Assembly: GCA_964017045.1 (NCBI GenBank)
Contig: OZ024807.1
Span: 12,657,241 to 12,721,240 of the forward strand
DNA: 64,000 nucleotides
Source of the DNA: Omphiscola glabra
Lineage: Eukaryota > Mollusca > Gastropoda > Lymnaeidae
Direction: 5' to 3'
Part shown: positions 10,836 through 22,178 of the stretch, in pieces
How the letters are laid out: the number at the start of each line of letters is the position of its first letter
How positions within the stretch are numbered: position 1 is the first letter of the stretch
The notes under the pieces: model-generated
Seen by the model: the letters and a program-made list of their open reading frames with translations, nothing else
What the model was told of the DNA's origin: nothing
Databases searched by the model: none
Position numbers and translations under genes: made by a program

Positions 10836-13800
10836 TTTAATGGAAAATTTTTATTGTGTTATTGTTTTAAGACGTTTGTATCAAATAAATTTTTGAATTG
10901 ATTTTGCAATATTAACAATGCAATAAAAACAACATACTTTGAGTTTTTCCGATAAATTTGTTTACGAATTAATAAGAGAATTACGTAGATGATCAATTTT
11001 TTATAATAAAAATATTATCTTGACGTTTAGTGCGCCCCCCACTTTTAGTGCGCCCTCACTTATATTACAAAGGTAAACAATTGTCAACGAAACATTTTTT
11101 TAACATTATGTAAGACGAATGAAAATAATTTAAAACTTTGCTTTTTATCAGAAAAATACATTTGATTTTAAGATACATCCTTTTCAGCTACCTCAAATGT
11201 ACACGTTAATTTGACACGTTGTCCCACCGTATTAGTGGAGGCGTCAGGTGCATTGCCATTGTGATGGTCTAATGTGAGCACAGGTACGTCTATTCTTGCT
11301 ATTTTGAATGAAAAGAAAAAGTTTTTGAACAACGCAATTAACTCATTCCATAATTTGTTAAGATATTTACTGCAAACAAGACTCATCTCAACACCCAAAA
11401 GAAGTACACAAGATATATTTGGGAAACTAGAAAAACTAGGTTAAACTAGAATAACTAGGTTAAAGTGTTTATATCTTACACTGCTTCCTGCTTACAGATA
11501 CACGTCTCAAACCCGATATTTTCAAAGATATAGAGGCAAAAAAAATATTTAAATCTAAGAAATTACTTGTAAGACACTAGTATTTAAAAGTGTGAATGTA
11601 TTTTTAGCTTCGACTGATATCTGTGAGGTCAATAACCTTTCTCTAAAAGATAATATGCGCACACATTTTAAAGATTAAAACGTAAATTGTATCCAAAAAA
11701 CGCCATTTTGAAGTGAAATAACAATTCGAAAAGATAACGAGTTATGTTAGAAAAAAAGAATGTAGATTTATAGAAATTTGAAAGCACATAGCGTGAAAGT
11801 CATGTTCTCATTTCTTGTTAAATGTTTTCTCAGACCCCTCTTCGTTAGGAACAATCGCAGTGGACCTAATTTTCCTCTCTTCCGTCCCATTTTCCCTGTA
11901 TTTCATATCTTACATACTTATTTTCTGTCACATGCCTCTTGCTGTCTTCTCCTTATTTTCTGTCACATGCCTCTTGCTGTCTTCTCCTTATTTTCTGTCA
12001 CATGCCTCTTGCTGTCTTCTCCTTATTTTCTGTCACATGCCTCTTGCTGTCTTCTCCTTATTTTCTGTCACATGCCTCTTGCTGTCTTCTCCTTATTTTC
12101 TGTCACATGCCTCTTGCTGTCTTCTCCTTATTTTCTGTCACATGCCTCTTGCTGTCTTCTCCTTATTTTCTGTCACATGCCTCTTGCTGTCTTCTCCTTA
12201 TTTTCTGTCACATGCCTCTTGCTGTCTTCTCCTTATTTTCTGTCACATGCCTCTTGCTGTCTTCTCCTTATTTTCTGTCACATGCCTCTTGCTGTCTTCT
12301 CCTTATTTTCTGTCACATGCCTCTTGCTGTCTTCTCCTTATTTTCTGTCACATGCCTCTTGCTGTCTTCTCCTTATTTTCTGTCACATGCCTCTTGCTGT
12401 CTTCTCCTTATTTTCTGTCACATGCCTCTTGCTGTCTTCTCCTTATTTTCTGTCACATTTCTCTTGCTGTCTTCTCCTTATTTTCTGTCACATTTCTCTT
12501 GCTGTCTTCTCCTTATTTTCTGTCACATGCCTCTTGCTGTCTTCTCCTTATTTTCTGTCACATGCCTCTTGCTGTCTTCTCCTTATTTTCTGTCACATGC
12601 CTCTTGCTGTCTTCTCCTTATTTTCTGTCACATGCCTCTTGCTGTCTTCTCCTTATTTTCTGTCACATGCCTCTTGCTGTCTTCTCCTTATTTTCTGTCA
12701 CATGCCTCTTGCTGTCTTCTCCTTATTTTCTGTCACATGCCTCTTGCTGTCTTCTCCTTATTTTCTGTCACATGCCTCTTGCTGTCTTCTCCTTATTTTC
12801 TGTCACATGCCTCTTGCTGTCTTCTCCTTATTTTCTGTCACATGCCTCTTGCTGTCTTCTCCTTATTTTCTGTCACATGCCTCTTGCTGTCTTCTCCTTA
12901 TTTTCTGTCACATGCCTCTTGCTGTCTTCTCCTTATTTTCTGTCACATTTCTCTTGCTGTCTTCTCCTTATTTTCTGTCACATGCATCTTGCTGTCTTCT
13001 CCTTATTTTCTGTCACATGCCTCTTGCTGTCTTCTCCTTATTTTCTGTCACATGCCTCTTGCTGTCTTCTCCTTATTTTCTGTCACATGCATCTTGCTGT
13101 CTTCTCCTTATTTTCTGTCACATGCCTCTTGCTGTCTTCTCCTTATTTTCTGTCACATGCATCTTGCTGTCTTCTCCTTATTTTCTGTCACATGCCTCTT
13201 GCTGTCTTCTCCTTATTTTCTGTCACATGCCTCTTGCTGTCTTCTCCTTATTTTCTGTCACATGCCTCTTGCTGTCTTCTCCTTATTTTCTGTCACATGC
13301 CTCTTGCTGTCTTCTCCTTATTTTCTGTCACATGCCTCTTGCTGTCTTCTCCTTATTTTCTGTCACATGCATCTTGCTGTCTTCTCCTTATTTTCTGTCA
13401 CATGCCTCTTGCTGTCTTCTCCTTATTTTCTGTCACATGCCTCTTGCTGTCTTCTTCTTATTTTCTGTCACATGCCTCTTGCTGTCTTCTCCTTATTTTC
13501 TGTCACATGCATCTTGCTGTCTTCTCCTTATTTTCTGTCACATGCCTCTTGCTGTCTTCTCCTTATTTTCTGTCACATGCCTCTTGCTGTCTTCTCCTTA
13601 TTTTCTGTCACATGCCTCTTGCTGTCTTCTCCTTATTTTCTGTCACATGCCTCTTGCTGTCTTCTCCTTATTTTCTGTCACATGCCTCTTGCTGTCTTCT
13701 CCTTATTTTCTGTCACATGCCTCTTGCTGTCTTCTCCTTATTTTCTGTCACATGCCTCTTGCTGTCTTCTCCTTATTTTCTGTCACATGCCTCTTGCTGT

Positions 13801-16800
13801 CTTCTCCTTATTTTCTGTCACATGCCTCTTGCTGTCTTCTCCTTATTTTCTGTCACATGCCTCTTGCTGTCTTCTCCTTATTTTCTGTCACATGCCTCTT
13901 GCTGTCTTCTCCTTATTTTCTGTCACATGCCTCTTGCTGTCTTCTCCTTATTTTCTGTCACATTTCTCTTGCTGTCTTCTCCTTATTTTCTGTCACATGC
14001 ATCTTGCTGTCTTCTCCTTATTTTCTGTCACATGCCTCTTGCTGTCTTCTCCTTATTTTCTGTCACATGCCTCTTGCTGTCTTCTCCTTATTTTCTGTCA
14101 CATGCATCTTGCTGTCTTCTCCTTATTTTCTGTCACATGCCTCTTGCTGTCTTCTCCTTATTTTCTGTCACATGCATCTTGCTGTCTTCTCCTTATTTTC
14201 TGTCACATGCCTCTTGCTGTCTTCTCCTTATTTTCTGTCACATGCCTCTTGCTGTCTTCTCCTTATTTTCTGTCACATGCCTCTTGCTGTCTTCTCCTTA
14301 TTTTCTGTCACATGCCTCTTGCTGTCTTCTCCTTATTTTCTGTCACATGCCTCTTGCTGTCTTCTCCTTATTTTCTGTCACATGCATCTTGCTGTCTTCT
14401 CCTTATTTTCTGTCACATGCCTCTTGCTGTCTTCTCCTTATTTTCTGTCACATGCCTCTTGCTGTCTTCTTCTTATTTTCTGTCACATGCCTCTTGCTGT
14501 CTTCTCCTTATTTTCTGTCACATGCATCTTGCTGTCTTCTCCTTATTTTCTGTCACATGCCTCTTGCTGTCTTCTCCTTATTTTCTGTCACATGCATCTT
14601 GCTGTCTTCTCCTTATTTTCTGTCACATGCCTCTTGCTGTCTTCTCCTTATTTTCTGTCACATGCCTCTTGCTGTCTTCTCCTTATTTTCTGTCACATGC
14701 CTCTTGCTGTCTTCTCCTTATTTTCTGTCACATGCCTCTTGCTGTCTTCTCCTTATTTTCTGTCACATGCATCTTGCTGTCTTCTCCTTATTTTCTGTCA
14801 CATGCCTCTTGCTGTCTTCTCCTTATTTTCTGTCACATGCCTCTTGCTGTCTTCTCCTTATTTTCTGTCACATGCCTCTTGCTGTCTTCTCCTTATTTTC
14901 TGTCACATGCATCTTGCTGTCTTCTTCTTATTTTCTGTCACATGCCTCTTGCTGTCTTCTCCTTATTTTCTGTCACATGCCTCTTGCTGTCTTCTCCTTA
15001 TTTTCTGTCACATGCATCTTGCTGTCTTCTCCTTATTTTCTGTCACATGCCTCTTGCTGTCTTCTCCTTATTTTCTGTCACATGCCTCTTGCTGTCTTCT
15101 CCTTATTTTCTGTCACATGCCTCTTGCTGTCTTCTCCTTATTTTCTGTCACATGCATCTTGCTGTCTTCTCCTTATTTTCTGTCACATGCCTCTTGCTGT
15201 CTTCTCCTTATTTTCTGTCACATGCATCTTGCTGTCTTCTCCTTATTTTCTGTCACATGCCTCTTGCTGTCTTCTCCTTATTTTCTGTCACATGCATCTT
15301 GCTGTCTTCTCCTTATTTTCTGTCACATGCCTCTTGCTGTCTTCTCCTTATTTTCTGTCACATGCCTCTTGCTGTCTTCTCCTTATTTTCTGTCACATGC
15401 CTCTTGCTGTCTTCTCCTTATTTTCTGTCACATGCATCTTGCTGTCTTCTCCTTATTTTCTGTCACATGCATCTTGCTGTCTTCTCCTTATTTTCTGTCA
15501 CATGCATCTTGCTGTCTTCTCCTTATTTTCTGTCACATGCCTCTTGCTGTCTTCTCCTTATTTTCTGTCACATGCATCTTGCTGTCTTCTCCTTATTTTC
15601 TGTCACATGCATCTTGCTGTCTTCTCCTTATTTTCTGTCACATGCATCTTGCTGTCTTCTCCTTATTTTCTGTCACATGCATCTTGCTGTCTTCTCCTTA
15701 TTTTCTGTCACATGCATCTTGCTGTCTTCTCCTTATTTTCTGTCACATGCCTCTTGCTGTCTTCTCCTTATTTTCTGTCACATGCATCTTGCTGTCTTCT
15801 CCTTATTTTCTGTCACATGCATCTTGCTGTCTTCTCCTTATTTTCTGTCACATGCATCTTGCTGTCTTCTCCTTATTTTCTGTCACATGCATCTTGCTGT
15901 CTTCTCCTTATTTTCTGTCACATGCATCTTGCTGTCTTCTCCTTATTTTCTGTCACATGCATCTTGCTGTCTTCTCCTTATTTTCTGTCACATGCATCTT
16001 GCTGTCTTCTCCTTATTTTCTGTCACATGCATCTTGCTGTCTTCTCCTTATTTTCTGTCACATGCATCTTGCTGTCTTCTCCTTATTTTCTGTCACATGC
16101 ATCTTGCTGTCTTCTCCTTATTTTCTGTCACATGCATCTTGCTGTCTTCTCCTTATTTTCTGTCACATGCCTCTTGCTGTCTTCTCCTTATTTTCTGTCA
16201 CATGCATCTTGCTGTCTTCTCCTTATTTTCTGTCACATGCATCTTGCTGTCTTCTCCTTATTTTCTGTCACATGCATCTTGCTGTCTTCTCCTTATTTTC
16301 TGTCACATGCATCTTGCTGTCTTCTCCTTATTTTCTGTCACATGCATCTTGCTGTCTTCTCCTTATTTTCTGTCACATGCATCTTGCTGTCTTCTCCTTA
16401 TTTTCTGTCACATGCATCTTGCTGTCTTCTCCTTATTTTCTGTCACATGCATCTTGCTGTCTTCTCCTTATTTTCTGTCACATGCATCTTGCTGTCTTCT
16501 CCTTATTTTCTGTCACATGCATCTTGCTGTCTTCTCCTTATTTTCTGTCACATGCCTCTTGCTGTCTTCTCCTTATTTTCTGTCACATGCCTCTTGCTGT
16601 CTTCTCCTTATTTTCTGTCACATGCATCTTGCTGTCTTCTCCTTATTTTCTGTCACATGCATCTTGCTGTCTTCTCCTTATTTTCTGTCACATGCATCTT
16701 GCTGTCTTCTCCTTATTTTCTGTCACATGCATCTTGCTGTCTTCTCCTTATTTTCTGTCACATGCATCTTGCTGTCTTCTCCTTATTTTCTGTCACATGC

Positions 16801-17940
16801 CTCTTGCTGTCTTCTCCTTATTTTCTGTCACATGCATCTTGCTGTCTTCTCCTTATTTTCTGTCACATGCCTCTTGCTGTCTTCTCCTTATTTTCTGTCA
16901 CATGCATCTTGCTGTCTTCTCCTTATTTTCTGTCACATGCCTCTTGCTGTCTTCTCCTTATTTTCTGTCACATGCATCTTGCTGTCTTCTCCTTATTTTC
17001 TGTCACATGCCTCTTGCTGTCTTCTCCTTATTTTCTGTCACATGCATCTTGCTGTCTTCTCCTTATTTTCTGTCACATGCCTCTTGCTGTCTTCTCCTTA
17101 TTTTCTGTCACATGCATCTTGCTGTCTTCTCGGATACTACATTACAGCTAATTGTTTTTTATTTTTTAAATTTTAATTTTACTGTTGTTTGTACGCTGGA
17201 GAAGGCTTCTTGCCGAAACCTGCGTTTGTTTTGTTGCATCCTTTTTTTCGGGTTTTCCCAAAATAATTCTTTCTATCACTTTCTCGTTTGATATCTTCTT
17301 CAAACTAAATTTTCCAACCTCTATCTTTCTTTAACTACTCTCATCTCCAAAGTTAACCAAAGGGAGATAAATGTATCTAGAATTTAATAACTATAAACTA
17401 TTACAACTGATAAGTCTTACACAGTTTTAGTATACGGGGAGCATTAGCGTACCAGATGTCAATTATGAACAACATAATAAATACTTTGGATTTACGTCGC
17501 ATTAAGAGCATTTAGATTACTAACATTCAGAAGAATGTGGTTCAGAGTAATCATTTCTTATCAAAATCTCAAATAGGAAACTTCCCTCTTGTCACAAGCT
17601 GAAGGAGATAGTAAAGCCACCGAGAATCAAGCAATGACTGGTAGAGACGAATGATTCAGAAGACCACTTATTCAAGCTCCGTAAAGCTAAACGAGAGGTA
17701 TGTCATGCAAATAAGAGCAATGAAGAATACAGCCCCACCTTTAAATGTAATATTCTGAGAACGGCTGGCTGCTGAAATACCATTTGTTGGACGAAAGCCA
17801 GCCTTACAGACGTATAATCCCGCATCAGCACATCTAGCATCTGGCACATAAAGAATAAGCTTTATCGATGCTCTGTTTAGATTATTAGGGACTTTACCAC
17901 CAGATGCTTCAAGTACCCATGCCCTTCCATTAGGAATAGT
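5763..17940 (-). CDS. gene B: 3' part of an Ig-superfamily gene (Ig1 second half, Ig2, hydrophobic tail)
   Basis: Four exons on the minus strand, in order 17940-17739, 11298-11192, 8959-8716 and 5863-5763, with phases 0/1/0/1 matching gene E. They encode the second half of Ig1 with its DAGLYVC motif, the complete Ig2 (cysteine in KLTCTFE, tryptophan in VLTWLTG, second cysteine in MYICVVKD), and a hydrophobic C-terminus ending in TAG. No stop or frameshift interrupts these exons. No leader or exon 2 lies directly upstream; that space holds LINE remnants and then gene A. B may be a 5'-truncated pseudogene, or it may be the 3' half of a composite gene that uses the gene A leader and exon 2 (phase 0 to phase 0 is compatible). 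Confidence 0.6.
6090..6215. other. conserved paralogous intron segment, copy 1
   Basis: Similar to 21110-21240. The segment between here and exon 6 also matches its counterpart near gene A exon 6, which carries a LINE insertion that is absent here. Confidence 0.5.
6220..7055. other. gene B intron 5, AT-rich part
   Basis: AT-rich, with poly-C (about 6216-6227) and poly-G (about 6408-6421) tracts. No exon or element is recognised. Confidence 0.4.
7060..7420 (-). mobile_element. GC-rich retroposon family, copy on minus strand
   Basis: A sharply GC-rich island in AT-rich intron. Its reverse complement matches the element at 32303-33022 in several blocks: GAGAAAGC(C/T)GCTCCTAGG, CAACCGTTTCGTCCC, GTGGACTGCGGACGCTT and AGCGTC(C/T)TCGGT. 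It is truncated at its 5' end relative to that copy, and its terminus is diverged. No convincing coding frame is present. Confidence 0.7.
7590..8480 (+). mobile_element. decayed RTE-like LINE reverse-transcriptase fragment
   Basis: Pieces of a non-LTR reverse transcriptase are readable across frames: FPVSNGVKEGF and YLFNIMFSA near 7590-7680 (related to the GVKQGC..LF motif), NPYIDLNIQVNG near 8050, SKAVVIP near 8240, and DKDPDTVVLAQA near 8370. Stops and frameshifts show it is dead. A 30-bp tandem array interrupts the coding part at 7797-8027. Confidence 0.6.
7797..8027. repeat. 30-bp minisatellite inside a LINE fragment
   Basis: About 7-8 copies of a unit near CGGGTTTATCATGAGATACT plus GCACAAACGT. 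One copy is 29 bp and others carry small changes. Confidence 0.92.
8716..8959 (-). CDS. gene B exon 5, second half of Ig2
   Basis: 244 nt, phase 0 to phase 1. Acceptor GTAAG|GGTCC and donor GTAGGT. It encodes the Ig2 tryptophan (VLTWLTG), [14 protein letters not shown], and the second cysteine in MYICVVKDGD, then ASRKNFKIV. It is strongly similar to gene E exon 5. Confidence 0.78.
9046..11185. other. gene B intron 4, AT-rich
   Basis: Very AT-rich, with an (AT)n run at about 9046-9067, a poly-T run of about 30 at 10806-10835, and poly-C near 10160. No exon or recognisable element is seen, apart from the 32-bp dispersed repeat at 10479-10510. Confidence 0.5.
10479..10510. repeat. 32-bp dispersed repeat, copy 2
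   Basis: Identical over 32 bp to 4385-4416. Confidence 0.6.
11192..11298 (-). CDS. gene B exon 4, first half of Ig2
   Basis: 107 nt, exactly the length of gene E exon 4. Phase 1 to phase 0, acceptor AAAATAG, donor GTAGCT. It reads [11 protein letters not shown]...GQRVKLTCTFE, carrying the first Ig2 cysteine. Confidence 0.78.
11919..17131. repeat. 35-bp satellite, about 149 copies, in gene B intron 3
   Basis: Head-to-tail copies of a 35-bp unit starting TTTTCTGTCACATGCCTCTT and ending GCTGTCTTCTCCTTA, in near-perfect register for 5.2 kb. The plus strand is about 80% pyrimidine. Main variants are CATGCCTCTT, CATGCATCTT and the rarer CATTTCTCTT, plus CTTCTTCTTA. The C variant dominates the low-coordinate half and the A variant dominates about 15.4-16.5 kb. 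The last 300 bp strictly alternate, forming a 70-bp dimer. The unit lacks stops in all plus frames, so three overlapping frames of more than 1700 codons appear; they are artefacts. Confidence 0.97.
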
Positions 17941-18300
17941 CTGGAAAAAGCACAACAGAAAAACATGAAAATAAAGTGTCTAAAACAAGATAGTTTTGGT
18001 TATTACTTTCTTTAGTGTTACTCCTTGGAAGATGTTCTGAAGATTTTATTTGAAAATTATTTAACGTCATATAGCTACTGGAGGAAATTAGGTAATAATT
18101 ATGAAGCAATGGAACATGCATTGCTAAGGTCCATTTGACTAAACAAATCTTTCTTAACAATTATAATCAGTGAAATATAATAGAAGATAACATCTTATTT
18201 ACAGTATATCAATAAATATAACAAATATTAAAATACATTTATACTGTTTAATGATTGAACTAAATTTCGTTGAACAACTCATTTTAAACCAAAATATAAA
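17330..18300. repeat. segmental duplication, copy 1 (contains B exon 3)
   Basis: Exon 3 and both flanks match 22740-23770 in order and orientation, for example GATAAGTCTTACA, ACCAGATGTCAA and CATTTAGATTACT blocks downstream. Divergence is moderate, so the duplication is not recent. Confidence 0.7.
17739..17940 (-). CDS. gene B exon 3, second half of Ig1
   Basis: 202 nt, phase 0 to phase 1, with acceptor TTTTTCCAG and donor GTGGGG. It reads TIPNGRAWVLEASGGK...VPDARCADAGLYVCKAGF, with the Ig DAGxYxC motif. It belongs to a duplicated segment (17330-18300) matching 22740-23770. Confidence 0.75.
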
Positions 18301-18319
18301 ATCAAAATGATTGATTGAT

Positions 18320-19405
18320 TGGATATTTATATAGCGCTGGTATCCAAGCTACTTTAGCATGCTCAGCGCTGTTATCCATGCTACTTTAGCATGCTTACTG
18401 CTGGTATCCATGCTACTTTAGCATGATCACTGCTGGTATCCATGCTACTTTAGCATGCTCACTGCTGATTACCATGCTACTTTAGCATGCTTACTGCTGG
18501 TATCCATGCTACTTTAGCATGATCACTGCTGGTATCCATGCTACTTTAGCATGCTCACTGCTGGTATCCATGCTACCTTAGCATGCTCACAGCTGGTATC
18601 CATGCTACTTTAGCATGCTCACTGCTGGTATCATGCTACTTTAGCATACTCACTGCTGGAATCCATGCTACTTTAGCATGCTCACTGCGGTATTCATGCT
18701 ACTTTAGCATGCTCACTGCTGATTACCATGCTACTTTAGCATGCTCACTGTTGGTATCCATGCTACTTTAGCATGCTCACTGCTTGTCTTTATGCAACTT
18801 TATCATGCTCACTGCTGGTATCCATGCTACCTTAGCATGATTACTGCTGGTATCCATGCTACTTTAGCATGATCACTGCTGGTATCCATGCTACTTTAGC
18901 ATGCTCACGGCTGGTATCCATGCTACTTTAGCATGCTCACTGCTGCTATCCATGCTACTTTAGCGTGATCACTGCTGGTATCCATGCTACTTTAGCATGC
19001 TCACGGCTGGTATCCATGCTACTTTAGCATGCTCACTGCTGCTATCCATGCTACTTTAGCATGATCACTGCTGGTATCCATGCTACTTTAGCATGCTCAC
19101 TGCTGGTATCCATGCTACTTTAGCATGCTCACTGCACTCTGGTTTTCATAAATCTATTTAAACAAAAAAGTTTTTAAATGTTTCTTAAATGATGTTTTTA
19201 TCCTCTTCAATACCCCTCAAAGATTGAGTCAAACAATTCCATAATTTTTGCGCTATTGCTTCAAAAGAGCGCCCTCCGTAAGACTTTTTTCTGTGTTCAT
19301 CCACACTGGGAATTTTCAGTAAGGTCTGTGTAGAAGACCTCCGTTTCTTCAAGAGTACATGTTTATGAATCAGTTCTTTAAGATATTCCGGTGCAGAGCC
19401 TTCTA
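18320..19405 (-). mobile_element. CR1/L2-like LINE 3' fragment with an expanded 3' UTR
   Basis: On the minus strand, 19405 to about 19190 encodes the typical C-terminus of this LINE group: PEYLKELIHKH, LKKRRSSTQTLL, KIPSVDEHRKKSYGGRSF and AQKLWNCL. The 32-bp array follows, then a terminal GCGCTATATAAATATCC and an ATCA-type tail at about 18300-18320. It is 5' truncated and frame-broken near its end. Confidence 0.65.
18345..19135. repeat. 32-bp satellite in a LINE 3' UTR
   Basis: About 25 copies of a unit near GCTGGTATCCATGCTACTTT plus AGCATGCTCACT. The internal GCATG motifs form small inverted repeats. A few copies are one or two bases shorter. Confidence 0.95.
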
Positions 19406-19525
19406 TGATAATATCAGTACTAATAATTTTTCAAAAATATAGAGAGAAATTATATTACAATTTGAAGCTTTTTTGACGCCATAAAAATGAATTTTATATA
19501 TATATATATATATATATAAGAAGAT

Positions 19526-19590
19526 TTTTATAGCGTAGTACCCCAACCTAGGGTTGGGCTCACAACGCTGTACATACAATTCAACAAATA
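19526..19590 (-). mobile_element. L2-like LINE 3'-end fragment
   Basis: A short piece related to the tails at 20180-20250 and 56490-56540 (ACAGCG / GAGCC / CTAGG / GGTAC.. / GC..TATA order on minus), next to a (TA)n run at 19496-19518. Confidence 0.5.
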
Positions 19591-19645
19591 TAATCATGAA
19601 CTTAAAAATTAACATACATTAATTAAGTAAAACAAAACTCTATTA

Positions 19646-19681
19646 AAGGGTCGCGGCATTAGGAAGGTTGAGAACCACTGG
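19646..19681 (-). mobile_element. solo hAT-type terminus
   Basis: On the minus strand it starts CAGTGGTTCTCAACC and goes on to CGCGACCC, the usual form of a hAT terminal repeat. No partner terminus was found nearby. Confidence 0.4.
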
Positions 19682-19937
19682 TATAAAGTTATATGTCTAT
19701 TTGTTTGCCATCCTGCATAACTGCCAACATTAAATCTCATATTCTGTGTTGAACATATGGAAATGAGAAAAAACAACCTGGAGAAAATTGGAAGTAAACA
19801 ATTTAATTACTTAATATAAAATATTTGGGTCAAGTAATAAATAAGATACATTTTTCGGCTGTCCTTTAACATATTAAAAATGTAGATCTACATCATTCGA
19901 TGGAGCAGACTAGTTAATTTTTCTTGTCCAAGTGACT

Positions 19938-20044
19938 CTAGAGAAAACTTGGCCATAGGAACATTACTGTCTGCACCAAGAATATGTTCAAAACAAACCG
20001 TGTTGAGTCCACAACGCCCAAACGCGTGCCAGTGCTGCAAGGGC
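19938..20044 (-). CDS. gene A exon 6, C-terminal hydrophobic tail
   Basis: 107 nt after acceptor TATATTCTAG, phase 1. It encodes a polar spacer (PCSTGTRLGVVDS), then RFVLNIFLVQTVMFLWPSFL and TAG. The spacer plus a hydrophobic end at the stop resembles a GPI signal. The stop aligns with those of B and E. Confidence 0.6.
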
Positions 20045-22120
20045 CTAGAATATAAAAGAGGATATATTAGTTTAAAATTGTTTGATGAGACCATTATTTA
20101 CTGTAATCACTATTATCATAACCCCAATTAAAGATTTGCACATGGATACATTATCTGTACATTAATTATTATTATTACTAGTGGTCTTATATAGCGCGAT
20201 ACCCGAGCCTAGGACTGTGCTCACAGCGCTGTACATAAAAATATTAGCAAACATGATCATGATAATAGAAAATTAACAAACATTTATTTTAAATAGCTAT
20301 ATAACAAAAACTATTGTATATTCATCCCACCCACCCCAGAACTTTACATGTCAACCCATGGACAGCAACCAACAGCATCGTTTATCGGCCATTGGTTGGA
20401 ATCAGTCGGGATAATAGATTTTAAAGAGATGTTTCTTGAGTGCTAATTTGAAAGCCTGTATGGTCGTTATATTGCGGATGTGTATTGGAAGAGAATTCCA
20501 TTGCTTGTGGGTGCAGAAAGACAAAGATAGTTCACCATATGATTTAGTGCGTGTACGGGAAACATAAATAAAACGCGTATCTGTGGAGGAACGAAGCTTT
20601 CGAAGGGGTGAATAGAAAGTAAGATGTAAGGAAGGTAAGAACCAGAGAAAAAGTTGTGACAGAAAACAGACGCTTGTAATCAATGCGTACCTGTATATGG
20701 AGCCAATAAAGTGAGTGAAGTAGTGGAAATGTCGTGATCATGTTCCTTTGACTTTAGACCTAACTTGGCAGCTGAGTTTCGACATTTGTGCAGTCTTTCT
20801 ATGAAATGTTTTGATGAGCCTGACTGAACAATGGTCAAGACAAGGGAGAACAAGAGCACAGACTAGTGTTTTTGTTACGCTGACTGTGAGGTATTGGCGG
20901 ATGGAGCTGATCTGACGGACAGCGGTGTGCGCAGAGCGACATATGTGAAAAATATGATTATTGAGAGACATGTTGTCATAAAGAATGTAACCAAGATTCC
21001 TAGGAGAGGATGTGAACTCATTATCGAAGCTACCTTCATAATGAAGTTCACATGTGTATCGCTTTTACTGTGCTGTTAACACATACCAAAATCTCACCAG
21101 ATACATTTTTTTTAAAGAAGACGAAAGCCCCCATAATGACAAAATTTCTAGTAAATAAATGAGATATGAGTGTAAATGTATTGTTTGTACATGGCATTGG
21201 ATATTAAATCTCCGACTCAAAGGGAAGAGACAAAAGTGTTCCAGACAAAAGACGTAAAGCCAAGAAGCCTACAGTAGCAATGATGGTTTTGACATACATC
21301 TACATGGTTAATTAGCAAGTTCATTAAAAAAACAGCAACATTTTTTATCGACATTTTTAATGAAAAATTCAAATGTGACGTGTTAAAAAAATAAACCACT
21401 CAAGTCTTAGAATTGAATGTATCTTTTCGTTCCATTCATACTCCCTTTTAAAACACTTTATATAAACTTTACTTTTGTTGGTGTATTTCTTTCTGGCTGC
21501 GTTTGTGGAAAAATCTTCTAACGGCTAATTCACCGACTTTCCGTCCACCTATCGAGCTGACGCTTGGCGCATAGACTCGTTGCCAAAGACAACACATTCC
21601 ATCAAATTGTCAGCGCCCCCAGCCCTAGCCCCACCCTCACCACCCCAAATCAGTTTTTTTTTCTGTTTTAAGGAAAATCTGAAGGAAATATGACGCCTCT
21701 GATTTCACAAGAAAAAAATAAGTCCCAATAACTGCTCTAAATGAGATTCTTTAAAAAATATATCAGAAGTACATTTGTTGCGTAATATTTTCTTTTGTTT
21801 TTTTCTGAAAGGTTTGGTGAAATAAATCGGAGATTTTAAAGCGGGTGAGCTAGCATAATATCAATAAAAATTAAAATAATTTTAAAAATGCATTATAAGG
21901 ATTCAAAAGAAAAACGTTGTTTCTAAGGGTTGTTTATTTCTGTTTCTATTATGTGGTCATCATACTAAATAAATTACTTTACTCTTACTTTGCGATAATA
22001 TATTTATATATATTGTAACAATAATTTGCGAGGGGAATCGACAATCGAATGCATCGAAGGTATCGAGATCATACAAGGTAGTGTATTTGGTGAGTGAAAG
22101 AATTGCAACTCTACTTTTGG

Positions 22121-22178
<58 letters not shown>

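Noticed and set aside
11778..17291. Three overlapping plus-strand ORFs of about 1750-1840 codons
   Set aside because: They are translations of the 35-bp satellite, which lacks stops in all plus frames. The period is not a multiple of three, so all frames give the same 35-residue cycle. No gene-like start or end context.
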